NCBI GenBank assembly: GCA_033439765.1
Contig: JAULSN010000012.1
Location: forward strand, 310,001 to 374,000
DNA from: Lasiosphaeria ovina
Taxonomy: Eukaryota; Ascomycota; Sordariomycetes; Sordariales; Lasiosphaeriaceae
Direction: 5' to 3'
Length of the DNA stretch: 64,000 nt
Below are positions 58,000 through 64,000 of the stretch, one piece after another (within the stretch, counting starts at the first letter, position 1; every line of letters begins with the position of its first letter). The notes under the pieces were generated by a model. The model was not told where the DNA came from. It did not search any database and worked only from the letters and a program-made list of their open reading frames with translations. The translations under genes were made by a program, and so were the position numbers.

Positions 58000-59920
58000 T
58001 TAAGCTCTCAACCTCTCAGTGTTAGTCACTTTGTCCCATTCAAGGGGGCCCGGGGCCTCGAAGACGCCATTCCTGGAGAGCGTCAGGCCGAGGCATTGGT
58101 GGACCTCGGCTTGAAATGGCTCCCATGGAATGGACTCGCCGTCGATACTAATGTACCCACGGCGGCTCTTCGGGCGTGGAATAATGCGGTATGCCGAGAC
58201 CTTGCGATATGTGACGAGCGGGTTGTCAAAAAAGTGGCCCGACTCCACCGAGAGCTGCATCCCAATGGACTTGAAGAGGGATATGTCGCCATCGACTGTT
58301 ATCAAGTCCAAGAGGCCGTCGCTAGCAAGCGCGGCAGAGAAGAAGTTGGTATCGGGCGCCATGTAAGCCATCTATACCAGGTCAGCAGGCCGTAATGAAC
58401 AGATAATAGGGATGCATCAGGAAGAACGCGACTTACGTTACCGCAGTAGAAATTCCCCAGCTTTTCGTACGGGATGAGTTCCCAACCGTCCGGTAGCTTG
58501 TCCATCACTGTACCATACTTCAGCTGGGGGAGGCCTATATCACCATTGGCCCCCGTGAGAGCCGGCGTAGGAGGGGATGCTTGACCCTGCCGCGCGGGCC
58601 CGCCAACCCCCGTCGTACCCTGAGTGATCTGCTGCCTATAATGCGCCTTCACGCCCTCCTTGTGCTCAATTTCTACCTTGACGGCGATATCGCATGGATA
58701 AATCCTCCTCTGCATTGCTAGGACCAGGAAGCCGTAGGTGAACCGCGCGGCTCCCATCCACCGCAAAGGCTCGGTAGTGATGTCCAAATCGGCAATCATG
58801 CCCAGGGCTTGACTGAGGAAGCTGAGCGTCCGCCTGTCACCTTGAGTGACGCTAACCAGATCCAATGGCGTAGGCACCCCCTTCACGATAGCCAGCGCGG
58901 CCAAGGTAGGGTGGTGAGTGCCGTACAAGTTGCAGCTCATGGCATTTCCGGATCCGCAGGGAATATGACACACGGCAATCTTAGACAGCGCGCGGCGAGC
59001 GTCTTGACGCTTGCCGAGGCCATTAAAGACCTCATGTGGGAGGCCGTCGCCTGAGCATGGAATCGCAATGTCATAGTCGTCAATATTTAGATCCTTAGCC
59101 AGGTTGACGGCCTCGCCTGAATAGGTGGTCTGGACAACAGCCATGGGCATTCGTGCAGCCTCGAATATCGGCCTAACTTCCGTGTCCCAGATCACGTCGG
59201 CCTTTCCGGGGCCTGCGTGTGGATTAACCACGACCCAGGCGCGCTTGCGGCGAGCAGCGCTGCCGTATGAGCGATCTAACAAGCGCTCGATCCATGGGGT
59301 GATGCTCTGCTGGATGACACGAATGGACTCTTCAGGTCGCAGAACTGGGATTGCCAGCTTGACATTACGCACACCGAGGCAATGCGAACGGACTTGGCTG
59401 GCGAAGTCGATAGAGACATGCCTATGGTCCTCGGCGATCTCAGCCCAGAGTATATTGTAGTAGTCGATGGTGCTGGGGGCCGCACTAGTTGCTTCTGGGT
59501 GGAAAGAAGCATGGTCAGCCCGGGCAATAAATAGCAAGACAAAATTGGCAAAAATGTTATTTGTCTTTGGGCGGCAAGTTTTTGATGTCCCTTACCCATA
59601 ACCCCAACACCACAGGTTCGGCAGGGTTTGCCCACAGGCTGGCCTTTGTACGGACCATGTCAGCCGAACCCTTAGCTATGGGTGGACGTGCAGCCTTTCG
59701 CGGAAGCCTGGGGGAGTAGAGGCTATATACCTGATATGAACAAAGCGTCCTTGCCGAGGGACAGAATTACCGCAGGCGAAAGCTCAAGTACATCGTGCTC
59801 CATATCCAGGGGCGGTCTCGACTCAACAGCCTGCACCGCTGTAACCTTGGCTTGGTTCGCGGGAGCCTCGGCGTCCATTGATGTCTTGTCCGCTGTGGCG
59901 GCGGGCTGTTTGTTGACCAT
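58000..59920 (-). CDS. LCB4: Sphingoid long-chain base kinase (LCB4/LCB5-like)
   Basis: This lipid kinase phosphorylates sphingoid bases (phytosphingosine, dihydrosphingosine), tying sphingolipid turnover to stress signalling. Model complement(join(58000..58371, 58437..59494, 59731..59920)), 539 aa. The first exon gives an N-terminal extension. The DAGK catalytic domain is in exon 2: nucleotide-binding W-V-V-V-N-P-H-A-G-P-G-K-A, the C-S-G-D-G-L-P-H-E-V-F-N-G-L substrate/ATP motif, and I-P-C-G-S-G-N-A-M-S-C-N-L. The beta-rich C-terminal part continues in exon 3 with M-A-P-D-T-N-F-F-S-A-A-L-A-S-D-G-L-L-D-L-I. A Gly/Pro-rich insertion of about 35 residues (about 58535-58640) lies between the lobes. 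The 236-nt first intron is long; its ends keep the reading frame at D-Y-Y-N-I-L-W-A-E. Ceramide kinase is less likely. Confidence 0.9.
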
Positions 59921-60961
59921 ATAAGTTGCGGGCAGACGGCGATGGCCACAAAATGCGCATAAAGGGCGTTGATGGACCGAGTCCCGGGTTGGCGAATCCT
60001 TTCTGCAAAAGCTGCGATTCTACGGACACGGTGAGGATGTCCTTCTTTCCCTCTCCTAATAAGTTGGATCGATATGTGCCCAAATATCAGAGACGAGCTT
60101 TGCTCGTGCTGACACCTTTCTTCCCAGTCAGCGGAATCTGTGGATTTTCCAGAGCTGGGCTATAAGTATGTACACCTAGTGAAGTATCTTAAAGTACTGT
60201 ATCCAGACATGCATGCAACTCAGGTAATGAATGTTGGGGAAGTGACTTGGAAATCCGCCTTGCGACTAGTGGCACGGTTGGGGATGAGGCGCTGTCCAAC
60301 GTCAGAGTCGGAAACCTCGGAAATTGGCCCCCACTATACCCGCGTTCACTACCAACGGCCACTTTCGAATCAGAATCCCACTTAGCGTTTCCGAGATTCA
60401 TAGTGTACATACACTGCCCTACTCGTTCAGTTGACGAAATACACAGAATTGGCTTCACCATTGCGGGGAAGAGAGCCTGAATCCATAACAGTCACAATCA
60501 GCCAACCATTTACGCGAGCGTGTGCATTGGCCTTTTGTCAATTGAACGAGTAGATACGGGACAGCGGACGGCGTTAGCACGCTGTTTAAACACCTGGCAA
60601 TCTGAAAAGTCAACTTCTTCCATACACCAACAGCTTATATAGGTTTCAGCCTCTCGTTAAGTATTACAAAGCCACTGGCTACTTGCCTACTCTTTGTTGT
60701 TGTTTCTATTTTTTTTTGTTCGCCTCCTAGCCAAAAGCACCGAGTTTAGCTCTTGAGTTCGCCACCGTAAATATTGGCCGACATTATTAACTCGTACAAG
60801 CAACAGGCCAGATAAACCCCAGAATGCGGGCATCCGGAATTTAGTAACAGGCCAAGGAACTATCCCAGTGCAAAAGACTGGAAAAAGCATCCGAACATGT
60901 CTCTTTCCGCTACGATATGACCTTGTCTTGACAACTGGACTGAGTTGGTCTCCAAACTAGA
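59921..60961. other. Intergenic, sphingosine kinase promoter and NAA15 3' side
   Basis: One kilobase with no supported gene. It must contain the kinase promoter (minus strand) and the NAA15 3' UTR. A T-run at 60712-60719 (minus-strand A-run) is the only simple-sequence feature. Confidence 0.5.
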
Positions 60962-63307
60962 TCACGAGATGCCAATGGCATTGAGTTCAGATCTGAAGAC
61001 TTCCTGGAGCTTTGGCGCCAGGGAGTCCAGAATCGGATCGATTGTCTTGCGCAACCTGATGGCCTGCTCCCGGACCGTTGTGTTGCTCTTGTCAAGGGCT
61101 AGGGCGGCCTTGAGACAGCGCAAGGCCAGCAGATACTTTTCTAGGATAACTGTTAGTCAATCGAACGCAGCCGCGGAGAATAAATATGGACCTACTTCTT
61201 CGGATGAACACCTCGAAGCCGGCGAGCTGGCCTTCAATGTTTTTGGGGCTGGATTGAAGTATCGGCTCCAGGAATTTCATGGCATCCACAAGGGGAGCCA
61301 CAGTTCCAGCCAACTTGAGTCCATTCGGATCTTCGTCACTCTTCTTCACATCCTCAGCATCCTTGCTCTTCTGGGAGCTTGCTTTGTTCGGATCCTGCCT
61401 AGCGACCTTTTCCGCGGCTTCCCGCTCTGCCTTTTGGGCCTCCTTTTTCGCCTTCTTGGCTGCTTTCCTTTTTTCTGCAGCATCTTCCCCGTTTGCACCC
61501 TTGCCGTCGCCACCATTGACGCCGTTGGTGCCTTGAGGCTTGTCGTGGATTAGAAGATAGAGCTTCACAGCATCTAGTGCCGCCCGGAAGTAGAATGGGT
61601 GCTCCCGAAGACGGTCCTCCCAACGGACCATATCGATATACGCCCGTATCTGACCTTTTCGCAGGGAGAAGCTATGGAAATCGAATTGGTCCTCTTGCCA
61701 GATATCGAAGATGTTGAAGATGGTATGGTAACGCTTAAGAGCCAGGCCGAAACTGCCTCGTCGCTGCCATGCCTCGCCGTCCTCTGTCAAGAACCAAATA
61801 CACTGCATGTCAATCAGATCAGCTAGGGGACCGCCAACTGTTTCAACTCGTGTGAACAGGCCCATTGTCTCGAGGGCCTTCTCGTTCTCGTTGTTCCTAA
61901 GTTGGTATTTTGCCGCCTTGGAGTTGATGTACCGATCCCTGGTGTCGAGCGAACGGGCGTGATCCATTGTCTCTGAAGCTTTCTGAGTGCTGCCTTGGTG
62001 TTTGTATATTCTAGCCTTCGTCATATGGAAGTCGACGTTCTTGGGGTCCAATTCCAAAGCCCTCTCGACATATTCCGTTGCTTTTGTAAGATCACGGCTC
62101 ATATAGTAGTTGAAGTGCTGTGCCAAGAAGTACAGGGCCGCCCCTTCGCCTTTGGAACTATCGTCGTTGGATTTTCCCTTGCTGCCCGAACTGCTCTTGA
62201 GCTCTTGGATGTATTCCTCGGCTAGAACGGGCAGTGTGTCCCTCTTGAACGGGTCTGAGAATAGATGTTTCAGGTTCGCAAACGTCGAAGGTACGCCCTT
62301 GTCAAACATCTGGGTCAAGTAAGCCTTTGCAGCTTTTTGGAACCGGTCGCCTAGCAGTTTTGTCAGCACGGATCTCTCACCAAGGCTCCTGGTGCGAACT
62401 TACCGTTCAAGAAATCTAGAGGCAGACGCCGTGCAGCATCAGAACGAGGGTATTTGGCGGCGTACTCGTCATAGACTGCTAGTCGAGCAGCCTCGGCCCC
62501 CTCTGGGATGCCCAACGCTTCAACCAAGCCCTTATAGTAAACCGGGTGCTCCGGGTTCCTATCTAGTAACGCTCGGTAAGCCTTCGCCGCTTCTTCCTTC
62601 TTGCCCAGCTGTGCTAGATAACGGGCACGAAGCTCCATGACGGCTAACCGGTCCAGACTGTGTTTCCCATCGATCTCAAGGTGGTCCAAGGCTCGCTGGA
62701 CGTCTCCGGCCTCGGCAATTACTGAGTTCTTGTACAGGACTGCTTCCGAGTTCTCGAAATCGGTCTTCAGTGGGGCGGACGTCACAGACTTTTCGTATGT
62801 CGTTAGGATGTTCTCTGCTTGCGGGAGGTTACCCTCGAGATGGTACGCAATTGCAAGAGCAGTCCAGTTTTGACGCAGGTGTGGCCTCGCTTTGAGCATG
62901 ACAAACCTGCTCTGTACATAGCCCTGGTAGTCGCGCATCTGTATCTGCAGGATAGCCAGGTCACGCTGAATCTGATGCGAATCAGGCTCGAGCTTGAGCG
63001 CAAACTTGTAGGCCTTGATAGCCTCGTCAAAATTCTTGTTTGTGCGGTACAAAATGCCGTACACGTGCCAGCAGATGTGCGACTTCATATCGATGGTCAG
63101 CGCCTCCTTGGCGAGGGCAAATGCTTCTTCCGTCTTGCCCTGCGCATTCATGATCAGGGCCTTCATCGACATCGTGTCTCCATGCTTGGGATTCTTCTTC
63201 AGAATCTGCTCGGCCGCTTTGAGGCCTCGCTTATATTGCTTATCCTCATAATGGCGGATGACCGTACGGAAGAGGTTGGCCTCTCTTGTACTGAGTGTTT
63301 GCGGCAT
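60962..63307 (-). CDS. NAT1: N-terminal acetyltransferase A auxiliary subunit (NAT1/NAA15)
   Basis: NAA15 is the ribosome-binding scaffold of the NatA complex, which co-translationally acetylates Ser, Ala, Thr, Gly, Cys or Val N-termini together with the catalytic NAA10. Model complement(join(60962..61140, 61196..62350, 62404..63307)), 745 aa. The ATG at 63307 starts M-P-Q-T-L-S-T-R-E-A-N-L-F. The protein is a long superhelix of TPR-type repeats, e.g. H-Y-E-D-K-Q-Y-K-R-G-L-K-A-A, K-N-P-K-H-G-D-T-M-S-M-K, W-H-V-Y-G-I-L-Y-R and F-D-E-A-I-K-A-Y-K. A Lys/Ala/Glu-rich charged helix (about 61390-61480) interrupts it near the C-terminus, as in other NAA15 proteins, before the final helices. The last intron (55 nt) uses GTAGGT..CCTAG. 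Confidence 0.93.
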
Positions 63308-64000
63308 CGGAAATAGATTGCGGGGGTTCTAGTGGTTCCTCGAAAGCACCGCGGTGACGGAGTCGGAATGCTGGGTTGCGATAGCTAATACGAAGCCCGA
63401 GGTTTCCGATATTTAGAGGTAATTGTCGTCTTTCCGTAGGAGACGAGAGGATCTGTCGGGGGGGAGGAGGGAAGGTTGGATGAGCGAGCCTTTTTTTCCT
63501 TCGCTAAAAAATGCCGGCCCGAGTTGAGTTGGCAATTCCCAAAACGCGCGGGCCACCAGGTTTGGATTTGGCAGAGTGCAAGAATAATATTTCCTGGAAC
63601 CTGAGAACCAAAACTAATCTTTCCCCAGGAGGAGCCCGATTCTCACAGGTTTGTTCCGCCAAGGCCGTGCGTTTCTTGGGTGCGTGTTGGTGAGTATGAC
63701 TTGGTGCCAACATCCTAGCAAAGGTTAGGTCCGATGAGGCGGCGCAGCGGAGCAACACTTGATTACGTAGGTAGCTGCCTTGCACCTCGCGTGCCTCCCT
63801 TCTTCGAGGTGCACACCCCCCACTTTAGGAACCCCTCATTTTCCCTACTTTTTTTCCTTTCGCAATAATCCGTTTCTGACCAACATGCAGAGTATTTCAC
63901 CCAGTGTGAAGTAACAATTGGGAAGAGTTACGACGCTACAAAAGCTGTTGGGGTAAATTCCCAATTGTACCCAGGTAGCTCGTAGTGACTTTGGTTAGGT
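63308..64000. other. NAA15 upstream region to window end
   Basis: This contains the NAA15 promoter (minus strand). Small frames have no recognisable content. The next gene, if any, starts beyond the window. Confidence 0.5.

Overview
The window is nuclear DNA from a filamentous ascomycete (Pezizomycotina), most probably a sordariomycete. Genes are split by short GT-AG introns (about 48-105 nt) with CTAAC/CTGAC-type branch sites, UTRs are pyrimidine-rich, and the gene set is fungal: ENA-type ATPase, CFEM protein, alternative oxidase, CRZ1-like factor, SPS19, MDM31 and UFE1. Old transposon and gene copies carry C-to-T type nonsense changes of the kind left by repeat-induced point mutation (RIP). 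I cannot name the species.

Layout, 0-15 kb: ENA P-type ATPase (5' end outside the window), dolichol-phosphate mannosyltransferase, a reductase (SDR) copy with two in-frame stops, a CSN8/PCI-like protein, a CFEM surface protein, an MFS transporter and a membrane-anchored histidine acid phosphatase. 15-17 kb: a RIP-damaged pogo/Fot1-type transposon with TA target duplication. 17-28 kb: peroxisomal 2,4-dienoyl-CoA reductase (SPS19), a RAD60/ESC2-like SUMO-like-domain protein, PNO1/DIM2, MDM31 and eIF3j/HCR1. 28-37 kb: a 936-bp hAT-like non-autonomous element with 8-bp target duplication, alternative oxidase and a CRZ1-like zinc-finger factor. 37-49.5 kb: a small DUF7053-like gene, a long gene-poor stretch, and one giant gene (about 2,586 aa in my model) built from more than 20 acidic-Trp/poly-Lys repeats. 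50-64 kb: a tRNA-like sequence, UFE1 syntaxin, aspartate aminotransferase, a 253-bp MITE, RRP1, sphingosine kinase and NAA15/NAT1.

The genes do not form a biosynthetic cluster. They are mostly single-copy housekeeping genes (ribosome assembly: PNO1, RRP1; translation and protein N-acetylation: eIF3j, NAA15; ER and secretory functions: DPM1, UFE1; mitochondria: AOX, MDM31; lipid metabolism: SPS19, sphingosine kinase; calcium and salt stress: CRZ1, ENA) separated by accessory gaps with decayed elements. CRZ1 is known to control ENA genes in other fungi, so having both in one window is noteworthy, although they lie about 31 kb apart.

The observations I value most are a predicted 2-nucleotide micro-exon in PNO1 next to a GC-AG intron; the giant polyampholyte repeat protein, with a duplicated D-D-D-I-V-M-V exon motif; the two-stop SDR gene; three element insertions with readable termini; and an over-represented intergenic 9-mer. 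All exon models were read by eye from splice signals and frame and have not been tested against transcripts.
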